Shown piece by piece: positions 1 to 8,681 of a stretch of DNA of 16,772 nt. Within the stretch, counting starts at the first letter, position 1. Each line of letters starts with the position of its first letter. Both the position numbers and the translations under genes were made by a program. This DNA is from Polyrhizophydium stewartii (lineage: Eukaryota > Chytridiomycota > Chytridiomycetes > Rhizophydiales): contig JADGIZ010000290.1 in NCBI GenBank assembly GCA_027604665.1, positions 1 through 16,772 of the forward strand, given 5' to 3'. The notes under the pieces were generated by a model. The model was given only the letters and a program-made list of their open reading frames with translations, did not search any database and had not been told where the DNA came from.

Positions 1-309
1 CATCCCATGTCGAGTCCAACTCAGAGCATGCCATGCATCAGCTCTGAGGCAAGGGGGGTTCATTCCATCAGCGACTCGAGCAAGTCAAACGAAGTCCGCA
101 CGCCTGCCTCGGCGAGCTCTGCAGCAAACAGAGGCCCGGGTTTCAGCTGATTCGGTCGTGGCGGGTTGAGCAACTCGACAGCCGCAAGCAAGCCGCACGA
201 AGCAACCAGGTTTGCGAGCCCGCCGTCCCACGAGAACTCGTCCCCGACAAGGCTGACGAGCTCGAGCGAGGCCCAGAAGCGGCTGGCGAGCCTTGCTTTG
301 CGTGCGATC
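1..309. other. Left-edge spacer and EMC2 5' region
   Basis: No gene can be assigned here. On the + strand one frame is open from base 1 to a TGA at 148-150. Its Ser-rich translation could be the disordered tail of a gene running off the left edge, but nothing in it is recognisable. The EMC2 reading frame itself stays open upstream of its ATG to about 166, without an earlier ATG. A CTGAC motif near 252 followed by AG could mark a 5' UTR intron, but this is not supported further. Confidence 0.3.
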
Positions 310-1317
310 ATGACGTTTGACGTGGCGGCATCGCGCGAGTACCTCGCCGAGCTCCGCGCAGGCACGGCGGGCGGCGAGAGTGAGCACGTCGCGAGCCCGG
401 CTGGCGCGGGCGGTGCGGGTGCGAGCGCGCGCAAGCACCGTGGGCCGTCGTTCTACTCCCCGTCGCATGTGCTCGAGGTTGCCGAGGCGCTGTTGGCGAG
501 CCACGCCTCGTCGCTCCCCAAGACAGAGCGGTTCGCGATCACCGAACAGGCGTTCCAGGCTGCGCTGGACTGCGGGCGCTTTGAGGTTGCCGAGAAGCAC
601 CTTTCGCAGCTGGAGAGTGCGTTCCCGATAGCCAAGAGCCTGCGCGTGCAGAAGCTGTACGGCCAGCTCCATGAGGCCACGGGCAACACCACCAAGGCAT
701 TCGAGGTCTACAACACCGCGCTTGACCAGGACGAGGCCAACATGGCCCTTTGGAGGCGCTCGATTGCGCGCTTTGTGTCTGCGGGGCAGCGGCACGAGGC
801 CATCGAGGCGCTGGTTGGGTACGTGGACCGCTTCATGCAGGACACCGAGGGCTGGGCCATGCTGGCCAAGCTGTACGCAGACGAGTGCAAGTTTGAGCAG
901 GCGGCGTTCTGCCTCGAGGAGCTGATGGCGCTGCGTCCGCTCAGCCCGCACCACCGTGCTCGCTACGCCGATGTTGTGGCGTCGCTGGGCCGCCTGAACC
1001 TGGCGGTCAAGTACTACGCCGCAGCGCTCGAGGTCCTGCCCGACTTTGTGCGGGCGCTCTATGGCCTCCTGGTCGTGACGCACACGCTGCTTGAGCGGAG
1101 CAAGCAGCAGCCAAAGTCTCGCCAGCTCGCAGCGCCGTCGGCCACGCACGACATTGAGCCCGTGCCCATCGAGCGCCTGGAGCTGCTGCGCGCGCTCGCG
1201 CGTGAGCGGCTGCAGGCCGTATATGAATCCAAGGCTGCGGCAGGTGCGGCAGGCGCACCGGCCGAGATCCACAGCATCGTCAAGGCGTGGCTGCACGGCC
1301 GGACGGACGCGCTGTGA
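310..1317 (+). CDS. EMC2: ER membrane protein complex subunit 2 (EMC2/TTC35), TPR protein
   Basis: Single-exon, 335-aa homologue of EMC2, the cytosolic TPR subunit that scaffolds the ER membrane protein complex, an insertase for tail-anchored and multipass proteins. The segment around residues 178-235 (DTEGWAMLAKLY, then AAFCLEELMALRP, then RYADV) matches the most conserved EMC2 block (human EAWHELAELY, AAFCLEELM). Upstream helices (LDCGRFEVAEKHLSQLE, LYGQLHEATGNTTKAFEVY) supply the earlier TPRs. The ATG at 310 is chosen because MTFDVAASREYL aligns with the family start; the open frame before it has no ATG. It is slightly longer than the human protein (297 aa) because of a Gly/Ala/Ser-rich linker at about residues 17-45. 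It converges on the AIP-like gene with 163 nt between stops. Assignment rests on remembered family sequence. Confidence 0.87.
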   Translation: MTFDVAASREYLAELRAGTAGGESEHVASPAGAGGAGASARKHRGPSFYSPSHVLEVAEALLASHASSLPKTERFAITEQAFQAALDCGRFEVAEKHLSQLESAFPIAKSLRVQKLYGQLHEATGNTTKAFEVYNTALDQDEANMALWRRSIARFVSAGQRHEAIEALVGYVDRFMQDTEGWAMLAKLYADECKFEQAAFCLEELMALRPLSPHHRARYADVVASLGRLNLAVKYYAAALEVLPDFVRALYGLLVVTHTLLERSKQQPKSRQLAAPSATHDIEPVPIERLELLRALARERLQAVYESKAAAGAAGAPAEIHSIVKAWLHGRTDAL

Positions 1318-1480
1318 GACGCCGCAAATCCAGGCACTGCTTCCTTTGAGTTCGGCCCAAAATGAAGCTCATCAACGAACTGCTGCGGGCACCGCTGCAG
1401 GGAGCGAGGCCCGGCGTTATGGGGCCGATAATTTATGGGCCGTGATCCACAGGGCCTGATGGTGCCCTCTCGGCAGCCCC
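1318..1480. other. Convergent 3' intergenic spacer
   Basis: This 163-nt spacer separates the EMC2 and AIP-like stop codons and must hold both 3' ends. The AT-rich island near 1428-1438 reads as a CATAAA-type poly(A) signal variant on the minus strand, about 45 nt after the AIP-like stop. No perfect AATAAA is present. Confidence 0.35.
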
Positions 1481-3203
1481 TCACGCAAACATGCCGCCGA
1501 ACATGCGCTTCTCCTTGGCAAGGTGCGCCTTGATCTTGGCCTCCAGTAGTGAGCGCTCTCGAGCGTACTCAATGCGCTCGGGCGCGTTGGGGCCGAAACG
1601 CACCGGGTTGCCATCGAGGATCGCCTGGATGCTCGAAAGGTCGCGCTCGGCGAGATCGAGGTCGCGGCCGAGCCTCGCGTACGCCTGCGCGCGTCGAAAG
1701 AGCGCCTTGATATTGCGTGGCTCGTGCTTGAGGACTTCGCTGCACTGGATGATAACAGGCGGCATGTCGCCAAGCTTGAGCTTGCATGCGGCATAGTTTA
1801 AGCGGCAAGCAAGCGTAAGTGCTGAGAGCACGTCAATGTCGATCTCTACATGCGAAGACGAGTCGTGCACGATCTTGAGCTGCGCTGCGTCTCCCTCGTC
1901 GGCCTTGTGTTTGCTGTCGGCAGCCGATCCCACAGGCTGAGGCCTTTCCGCCTCTTGGCGGTCTCGCCGCACGTCCATAACGACAGGGCTCTTTTCCAAG
2001 CTCTCGAGCAGGACAAGCGCGCGCTCGTACTTTGCAAGCGCCCCTTCAAAGTCGCCTTTGCGATAGAGCGCAGCGCCCTCGTCCTTGCGCAGCGGAGCCT
2101 CGCGATATTTTTCGAGCGACTCCATTTCCCAGGGCTCCTTCTGGAACGAGTCGGGCTGTTGCACTTCCACGAGCTCAACGTCAAACTCGAGCGGCGCGCC
2201 GTGCAGCTGCATGAGATCTTTGTTGGCCTCCATCTGCGACGCCGAAGCGTGCGCGCAGCACCCGCCGATCTTGATCGGAGGAAGGCCGCTCGCGAGGTTG
2301 ATGCGATTCTGGCGCTCTTGGCGAAGGACCGTTTCGAGCTTGACAAAACCCTGCGCGGGGTCGACTTGTGTATCAGAAACAGTTTCTCTAACATCACCCT
2401 TCTCCTGCTGAGCATGCATGCGGATGCGCGCATACCTCGCAATACTGTGGCATGCACAGGAACCGAGCGCGCTCGCCAACCCGCATCGACTTGACGCACA
2501 ACTCCATGGCGCGGACGGCAAAGTCGTATCCTATCCGCAGCTCAAATGGGCGTTCGGGATCGTTCTCGCGCGAGTCGCTGATCTTGGTGCGGACGGGCGG
2601 GCTCTCGGTCGTCATGGCGCCTCTCGCAGCGCTGCTCTTGGTCACATCCTCGGTTTTGAGTACGGGCAACACCGATGCGCTGCTGCCCGCGAGCGCCTGG
2701 TCGCTTGCAACGGCGGAGGCGGCTGTGGCGCCGCCCAAGGCGTTTGCCGCAACGCTGGCCTCCGCCGCTACGCCCGCCTGAGCACCAGCCCGCGTCGTGG
2801 CGGCCTTGGCGTCCTTGGAGACCTTGGGAGCCTTGGCGCCTTTGGACGCTTGGTCGAGAAGCTTGCGGAACATGCGGGCTTTGGCCGCCAGCGAGTCTGG
2901 CGTGGCCGCGCGGTGCTCGTGGTCGTGGTCGTGCTCGCGGTCGTGGTCGTGGTCGTGGTCGTGGCCGTGCTCGTGGTCGTGGTCGTGGCCGTGGCCGTGG
3001 CCATGCGAGCAGCCGTCGTGTTGGCAGCCGTCGGCGTCGGCCTGCTGACCCGAGACATACGCAAACACAGAGTAGTGGAACCTTGCGTTGGTGCCGCGCA
3101 GCCAAGGGATGGCGCGGGCGTCGGGCGGCGGCGGTCGTAGCGTGATCTTGATGAGGCCGCCGTCGTCGACGATGCTGTGGGCGTCGTCCTTGACCGAGGC
3201 CAT
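1481..3203 (-). CDS. AIP: AIP/XAP2-like FKBP-TPR co-chaperone with His-rich insert
   Basis: Two exons, 2436-3203 and 2351-1481, give 545 aa. The order matches AIP/AIPL1: an FKBP-like domain (ARFHYSVFAYV at 40-50, ELRIGYDFAVRAMELCVKSM, GERARFLC at 243-250), the AIP-type linker with a Cys pair (IGGCCAHA), PLEFDVELVEVQQPDSF, then three TPRs (about 339-372, 430-463, 466-499) and a final helix ending MFGGMFA. AIP-type proteins bind Hsp90/Hsp70 C-termini and stabilise clients; their FKBP domain usually lacks isomerase activity. The 85-nt intron (2351-2435, CTGAT branch) was placed because FLCMPQYCE joined to GFVKLETVLR aligns gaplessly with human AIP; a 28-nt splice is also in frame but less likely. 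About 165 extra residues (51-215), including 16 His, split the FKBP domain. The frame is open to an ATG at 3359, but the Kozak-like ATG at 3203 is preferred. Confidence 0.87.
2351..2435 (-). other. 85-nt intron of the AIP-like gene
   Basis: The donor is GTATGC after the Glu codon at 2436-2438 and the acceptor is CGCAG at 2351. The phase is 0 and a CTGAT branch lies about 24 nt before the acceptor. The upstream AGs at 2408 and 2405 would give 28- or 31-nt introns, far below every other intron in the window. Confidence 0.7.
2911..3006 (-). repeat. Hexanucleotide-like repeat coding for (His-Asp/Gly/Glu)n
   Basis: This is an imperfect tandem repeat of GGTCGT, GGCCGT and GCTCGT units (+ strand). 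It is read on the minus strand as CAC/CAT-type codons alternating with GAC, GGC or GAG. It sits within the coding sequence of the AIP-like gene and gives alternating histidines at residues 67-97. It is pure coding microsatellite and likely length-variable. Confidence 0.9.
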
Positions 3204-3383
3204 GGGCGTGTGTTGATGATGCGTTTGGCTCAGCGCATCAACAGACTCGGGCGGCAAAGCGCCGTGTTCCGCGTTCGCTCTCTGCGATGCCACCGCACCA
3301 CGTTCATTCTCCGCAGCCGCCGGGGGGAGGGCTGGTCCGCCTAGCGCCAAATCCAGCATGAGCAGGGCCGGCTGCGGGGAGGT

Positions 3384-6023
3384 TTAGTCCTCGTCCCAGT
3401 CCTTGCTCGGCTCCTTGACCTTGGGGCCGCCGGCGGGCTTGCTCATGATGATCTGGTCGATGCTGAGAATCGTCACGGCGACATGCGCGGCCTGCTTGAC
3501 CGCGTAACGCTTCACAGAGAGCACGTCCAGGATGCCCTTCTCCTTTGCATCGAGCACGCCCTGCTTGTCGCTCTGTTTGGTGCGCGCGCCAATGTCAGTA
3601 TCCAGCTCACCATCAGAGCATCGCAACAGCAGCGGAAGCGTCAACCGCCCACCTCAATGTCGACGCCGGCGGTCGTCTTTCCCTGTGTGTGGGCTGCGTA
3701 CAGGTTCGAAATCACTTCGGTGCTCTGCCAAACGACCACGTTAGGCGTTGTTGTGCAGTGCATGGGCGAGGATTCAAGGCGACAAGTGCATAACCCACGT
3801 CGAGGCCTGCGTTCTCAGACAAGGTGCGGGGAATAACTTCGAAGGCCTGCGCAAACTTCTGGATCGCATACTGGTTGAGGCCGGGCGTCTTCTCGGCAAC
3901 CGCCTGGAGGGCACGAGCAAGCTCAATCTCGACGGCGCCGGCGCCCGCCACAAGGCGGCCGTCGCGGGTGACGGCCTTGATTGAGTTGATTCCGTCGTCG
4001 ATGGCGCGCTCGAGGTCATCCAGCGTGTTCTGCGTGCTGCCGCGAAGCACAATCGTGGCCGTCTTGGTCGACTCTTGGTCTGCGCGATTCAGCGTCAGCA
4101 GATATTGCGTCAGCATTGATCGGAAAATGCGGAGGTGCGGGAAGAGCAGCCGACCTTGGCGGAACACGGTGCACCTGTCGCTGCCAATCTCGACGGCCTC
4201 GACAACATCGCAGAAGCCCATCTCCTCGGGGGTCGGGACACCCTGGTCGGGGCAAGTCGACCTAGTCAGCGCCGCAGAGCGCTTGCGGAGCGACGGCTGC
4301 GCGCGAAATCTAACTTACGAAGCGGGTCAGGGCCGTGGCGCCAGTGACGCGGCACAGTCGGCGGAGGTCGAACTTGGACAGGACCTTGACCGCAAGGATA
4401 TTGAAGCGGTTCAGGAAGTGGAGTACCAGCTCGCCAATGGTGCTGCCGGCGACAACGACCTTGACGCCGGCATCAGCAAGCGACTTGATTGCAGCCTCGA
4501 GGTGCTTTTCTTCGCCCTTGGAGAAGTTGAGCATGTCATTGACACTCTTAATGAGGACAGTGCCCTTGGTCTCGGTCAGGTTGACATCAATGCCCGACGT
4601 GAAGATGGCAACCTTGGCCTTGGTGGCTTTTTGGACGACGGTCTCGGGCTCGCGGCCAAACACCATGCCGCGGACAACCGTCGAGTCATGAATGCTTGCG
4701 CCGAGGATCTTGACAACGCGCACACTGTCGACGTTGAAGTTGGCGGCGTTCTTGGGCATGACCTCAAGGGCCGCCTGAACAACCAGGCCTGAAAGCAGGT
4801 CCTCGTAGCCATACTGCACAAACGCACACGCACATGCACATACATATGAGCACAGGGTTCGCACAGCGGTGTCAGCCGTGCGGTCGAAAGGGAGAGCGAG
4901 GACAAACTGCGGCCGCGGGTTGGTACGCATCCACGGACCTGTTTCGAGGCAATCGTAGGCATCACAATCTTGGAGAGCTCAGCCTCTGCTAGGCAGTTGG
5001 AAATCGAGTCGACCGAGAGCGTCTCGAGCGTCTCGAGCGCCTTCTTGCACGCAACCTCGTAGCCCTGAATGACCTCGCTGGGGTGCAGCCCAAAGCGCAG
5101 GAGGTACTCTGCCTGCTGCAGCAGCTCACCGGCAAACACAACAACAAAGTTGGTCGAGTCGCCCATCTGCGTGCGGCGCGCGGCGGCAGCGCCGCTGGTG
5201 TCAACACACTCTGGCACTTGTGGAGGCGGGTGCGTCCATTTGCCCAGCATGCTGAGAGGGGAGAGCGGGATAAAGAAGCCAGGACGCAGAGGCGGGGGCC
5301 GACATGCGCGGTGCATGCGACGTAGAGGCGCCGCAGAGCAAGAGCCTCGGCGTGTGCCACGCACCTCCGTCTCCTGCTGCTGCGATGCGAGCACCAGAAG
5401 GCGGGCCGCCGGATGGACGACCTCGAGCTCCTTCATGATCGTCGCAGCGTCGCTGGTCACAAAGAGTTTCTCGAGGTGGTTGATGACCATCTTGTTGCGG
5501 CCTGTTGGCAGGCCGGCAGCAGTGAGCGCAGGGGTATACAGAGGCGCACGCGCAGCACGCGAGCGCGGGGCAGGGCCCAAGGCCGTGCCGCGCGGCAGCG
5601 GACAGGGTGTCAGAGCGCGGTCGGCGTTCGGTCGTGATCTCGAGACGGCGGCAGGCGGAGGAGGCGGACACCCAAGCCTGCCGGGGGAGGAGGGCGGCGG
5701 CGCGGTGCCTGCACGCACCGTTCGGGCCGAGCGACGTGCGAGTGATCTCGGTCAGCTCCTTGGTAGCGGCGATGTTGCGGAAGACTGCTTCCTCGAGGCC
5801 TTGCATGTGCTGCGGGGGCCAGGCGGGGCGAGGGGCGTCAGCAGCGCGATCACGGCCGCGGCGTGCGCAGGGAGCTCGGGAGCCGGGCCACCTGCGGCGA
5901 CACGCATGCGCGCGGACAGCCTCAAGGCGCGGCAGAGCAGTGAGTGTGCACGCAGGCTGCAGGCACCTTGTAGCCATCCTTGAGCATCTGCGGGAGGCCG
6001 ATCTTCGGTATTTTGAGGGCCAT
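3384..6023 (-). CDS. CCT8: T-complex chaperonin subunit theta (CCT8)
   Basis: This is the theta subunit of the cytosolic CCT/TRiC ring, which folds actin, tubulin and other proteins with ATP. Nine exons (6023-5967, 5809-5719, 5501-5365, 5166-4939, 4813-4319, 4242-4155, 4079-3799, 3724-3653, 3572-3384) sum to 1638 nt, 545 aa (human 548). Diagnostic theta features are NKMVINHLEKLFVT, the nucleotide loop GDSTNF at 97-102, ETKGTVLIK, IVLRGST, DDGINSIKAVTRD, and the C-terminus DQIIMSKPAGGPK followed by an acidic tail. Splice sites were set so that residue spacing matches human CCT8; for example FRQ joined to DQES reproduces the family length exactly. Intron lengths are 157, 217, 198, 125, 76, 75, 74 and 80 nt, so the 5' introns are much longer. 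It diverges from GET1 and precedes the AIP-like gene on the same strand. The GGGATE motif of human reads GAGAVE here. Confidence 0.96.
4080..4154 (-). other. 75-nt in-frame intron of CCT8
   Basis: Phase-1 intron with donor GTCGGC, two CTGAC-type branch candidates and a GCGCAG acceptor. Its length is a multiple of three and it contains no stop codon in frame, so retention would insert 25 residues before the IVLRGST strand. Family alignment shows those residues do not belong in CCT8. Confidence 0.85.
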
Positions 6024-6073
6024 TGCGTCGCGAGGGTCGTTGCCGACTTGGTGGGAAGATCGAGTTTGCCGCC
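6024..6073. promoter_or_regulatory. Putative bidirectional promoter of CCT8 and GET1
   Basis: Only 50 nt separate the CCT8 ATG (minus, 6023) from the first good ATG of GET1 (plus, 6074); the gap is 122 nt if GET1 starts at 6146. Both genes must initiate within or next to this stretch. No TATA box or other recognisable element is visible. The role is inferred from position only. Confidence 0.45.
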
Positions 6074-7065
6074 ATGGACGGATATCACGACGCCGACCTG
6101 GTCTTCGAGACGCCTGCCGACACCGGCGTCGGCTACTCGGGCGCCATGGACCCGCTTGTCGCGGTGCTCCTTGCGGCGGCCGCCTTCCAAACCGTCAGCA
6201 CCATCGGCTTCGACGCCATAGCCGACCGAGTGCGTGCGACGTGCAGGCTGGGGCTGGCGCGGCCTCCTCGCTCACCGCTGACACCGCACGCCCCTGCCTG
6301 GCGTCGCTGCCGCAACGTAAACGGCCTTGTGGGCTCGCGGACTCGTGCGCGCACGCCACGTGCGGTTGCTCCCCTCTATCTCGGCGAGGACCAGGTTGTG
6401 CGCGCGCGCAGCGGACTGGCTCCTGACCAGGATACAGTCGCCCTCAACGCCCTCAAGGCAGACATTCTCGGCACCAAGCGCGAGATCACTCGCACAAGCG
6501 CCCAGGCACGCACCCCGCCCCCGGCTGCAGCCCGCTCGATCCGCCGCGCTGCTACGAGCTGTTGACCTGAGATCCGCTGAGCGCAGGACGAGTTTGCGAA
6601 ATGGGCAAAGCTGCGCCGCAAGTATGACAAGCTCATCTCCGAGTTTGAGCAAAAGTGTGCGTCCGTTTGTGCCTCCATCTCGCCGCCCAGACATGCGCGT
6701 GCACCATGTGCGTGCTAACGTTGGCTCCGATGTCAGCCCGCGCGCACGCATCGCGCAAGAAGGCCTTCAAGCTCTCGGTCTCGTGGGGTCTTTGGGCGCT
6801 CTTCTGGATCTTGCAGATCGCGTTCATCGTCATCTGGCGTGCGCACCCCATGTTCTACGTCCCCCGCGACTGGGTCGGCCCATTCACGCGATGGCTGCGC
6901 TTCCCGCTTGCACCGCCAGGCTCGGTCAGCGTGTTATACTGGTTCTACGCATGCCGCAGCATGTTCGCTCGCATTGCGCTCATGCTCTCGCCGAGGCCAG
7001 CAGTGGCTCAGGCGAAGCCGCCTCACCAAGCGCATCACGACGCAGCGACCCCCGCACACTCCTGA
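6074..7065 (+). CDS. GET1: GET1/WRB-like tail-anchored protein insertion receptor
   Basis: Homologue of GET1 (WRB/CHD5 family), the ER receptor and insertase that takes tail-anchored proteins from GET3. Exons 6074-6229, 6389-6505, 6587-6656 and 6737-7065 give 223 aa. Family marks are TM1 (about 27-46), the cytosolic coiled coil whose conserved [16 protein letters not shown] at 92-107 matches human [18 protein letters not shown]2 (about 127-148), the loop [10 protein letters not shown], and TM3 after [12 protein letters not shown]. Intron 1 may end at 6388 or 6394 (both phase 0). Intron 2 (6506-6586) has a GC donor: no GT occurs between about 6436 and 6560 and the exon edges fit the family exactly. 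The ATG at 6074 (gccgccATGG) is the first strong start; the ATG at 6146 (MDPLVAVLL) would match the usual family N-terminus better. Confidence 0.9.
6506..6586 (+). other. GC-AG intron in GET1
   Basis: The exon end CAG is followed by GCACGC; the intron ends GCGCAG directly before the DEFAKWAK codons. It is 81 nt, phase 0. No alternative GT donor is available that keeps the SAQ-DEFAKW junction conserved with human WRB (SSQDEFAKW). Confidence 0.8.
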
Positions 7066-7158
7066 GGTGGTTGCTGCGGACACCCCCGCTGAATTGCGAT
7101 AAATGCAGCAGCCAGCACAGCAGCTTGTTGTCAAGCGCCTCGTTTACTGCCAGTAGCA
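7066..7158. other. Convergent 3' spacer between GET1 and PIG3-like gene
   Basis: This 93-nt spacer lies between the two stop codons. A GATAAA variant of the poly(A) signal occurs on the + strand at about 7098, some 33 nt after the GET1 stop. Nothing else is seen. Confidence 0.35.
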
Positions 7159-8239
7159 TCAGTCAACGTGCACAACAATCTTGCCGACCGATGCGTTGGA
7201 CTCCATGTGGCGATGAGCGTCGCCGATCTGGTGCCACGAGAACACCCGGTCGATAACGGGCTTGAGGCTGCCGTTGGCGAACAGCGGCAGACTGTCGCGC
7301 ACAAAGCGGTCGCGCAGCTCGATCTGGTAGTCGAGCGTGCGGCTGCGGAGCGACGAGCCGTTAATCTGAAGGCGCTTGCGGAGGATGACGCCGATGTTGC
7401 TGCTCTCGATCTTGGCGCCACCAAGGAACGCGAGCATGACCATGCGGCCGTCGATCGCGAGGCTCTCGAGGTTCCTGTCCCAGTAGCTTGCACCAACAAA
7501 GTCGACAATGACGTCAACACCGCGCCCGCCCGTCACCTCGTGGACGCGCTTGGCGAAGTCGTCTGTTTTGTAGTTGATGGCCGTGGTCGCGCCGAGCGAC
7601 TCGCACATGCGAGCCTTGTCGTCGCTGCCGGCAGTCGCGAAGATGCGGCGGCTTGCAGGGCGCGGATGAATCGCTCAGGGCGTCAGCACACGTCCGCGGG
7701 AAGCGCAGCCGATGAGAGTCGGCCGAGCGGCACACTCACGCCCCGTGCTGGCGCGCCAGCTGGATGGCAGCCGTGCCGACACCACTCGCGCCGGCGTGGA
7801 TCAGCACGTCTTCGCCCGGCTGCAGGCGGTTGACCAGGAACAGGGCCTGCGTCGCCGTGAACCAGACTTCGGGGATCGCCGAGGCCTCGTCGAGCGACAT
7901 GCCCTCGGGCACCGCAATGGCCATGCGCTCGTCAATGGCAACAAACTCGGCGTAGGCGCCGCCGTAGACCAGGCCAAAGACCTTGTCGCCAACGTGGAAC
8001 TTGCCCGTGCCCTCGGCGGGCAGCTGCACGACCTCGCCCGCGAACTCGACGCCAAGGATCTCGGATGCGCCGGGCGGCGGCGGGTACAGGCCGTTGCGCT
8101 GCAGGATGTCCATGCGGTTGAGGCAGAAGCTGTGCACCTTGACGAGCAGCTCACGGGGACGGGGCACCGGTTTGGGTACCTCCCCAACGCTCATGGACGA
8201 CGCATCGCCCTTGCCGCCGGCGATCACGATGGCACGCAT
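7159..8239 (-). CDS. TP53I3: PIG3-type NADPH quinone oxidoreductase (MDR superfamily)
   Basis: Two exons (8239-7740, 7651-7159) encode 330 aa, close to human PIG3/TP53I3 (332). The protein is a zinc-independent medium-chain reductase that uses NADPH to reduce quinones. Markers are LNRMDILQRNGLYPPPPGAS followed by ILGVEFAG, AIPEVWFTATQALFLV, the dinucleotide-binding segment IHAGASGVGTAAIQLAR, ATAGSDDKARMCESLGAT, INYKTDDF, and the end GKIVVHVD. The 88-nt intron (7652-7739) has a GTGAGT donor and CTGACG branch, with the split Ala codon restored. The start MRAIVIAGG gives the family length. The frame also continues upstream to an ATG at 8419, adding 60 residues that begin like a signal or targeting peptide (MRPSRCLLSALAALSGVCAG). 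The gene converges on GET1 and diverges from SLC35E3. Confidence 0.93.
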
Positions 8240-8681
8240 GTCGGAAGTTGGTGGAAGGGCGAGCTGGCCTGGAACGCCAAAGGTGACAGGTCCTTGGACA
8301 CCGGCGACGCCCACAATGCCGGTGACGACGGCCTGACCCACGGCGGCAACCGAGCCGTGGCCCGCGCACACGCCGCTCAGCGCGGCCAAGGCAGACAGCA
8401 AGCAGCGCGATGGTCTCATCTCCGGTGATCGGCCGACCCAAGCTGGGGGAGACCTGGAGGCGGCGTGTCAGCTCGTCTTGGCGGCCAGCGACCGCCAGAT
8501 CCGTCTGCATGGAGCTCGGCCCGCCATCGCCAACCGCCTTCCCAGGCAGTCCCCCGTGCTGCATCTGGGGCCGATCTGCGTGAAGCCGTGCGCCCCGCCT
8601 CCTCTCGGTGCTCGCCCCCACAGCCGCGGCGGCAAACATTGCGGCTCGACCGCCGGCTCGACTTTGGACGCACACCCGAGA
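8240..8681. promoter_or_regulatory. Divergent spacer between PIG3-like gene and SLC35E3
   Basis: This 442-nt region separates two divergent start codons and must contain both promoters. No TATA box or clear element is seen. Both flanking reading frames remain open into it: the minus one to an ATG at 8419, the plus one without any ATG. Either 5' end could therefore be longer than annotated. Confidence 0.4.

Noticed and set aside
60..165. Minus-strand C-terminus-like sequence ending LLESLME
   Set aside because: It reads well, but any gene ending there would have to start inside EMC2 on the opposite strand, and no splice path was found.
85..1296. 403-codon minus-strand frame across EMC2
   Set aside because: It is a mirror of the GC-rich EMC2 coding sequence, with Arg/Leu-rich composition and no family resemblance; EMC2 on the other strand is clear.
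2408..2435. 28-nt intron in the AIP-like gene
   Set aside because: It is in frame but far shorter than every other intron; the 85-nt splice has a branch point and restores a gapless alignment to AIP.
2911..3006. Tandem repeat considered as a CRISPR-like or regulatory array
   Set aside because: The units are six bases without unique spacers and keep the AIP-like reading frame, so it is a coding microsatellite.
2418..3140. + strand frame with long Val/Ala runs, resembling a membrane segment
   Set aside because: The Val-rich run is the antisense reading of the His-codon repeat in the AIP-like gene.
3384..6023. Reading CCT8 as several separate genes or a broken pseudogene because no single frame spans it
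   Set aside because: Nine exons joined at consensus splice sites give a 545-residue protein colinear with human CCT8 and no premature stop.
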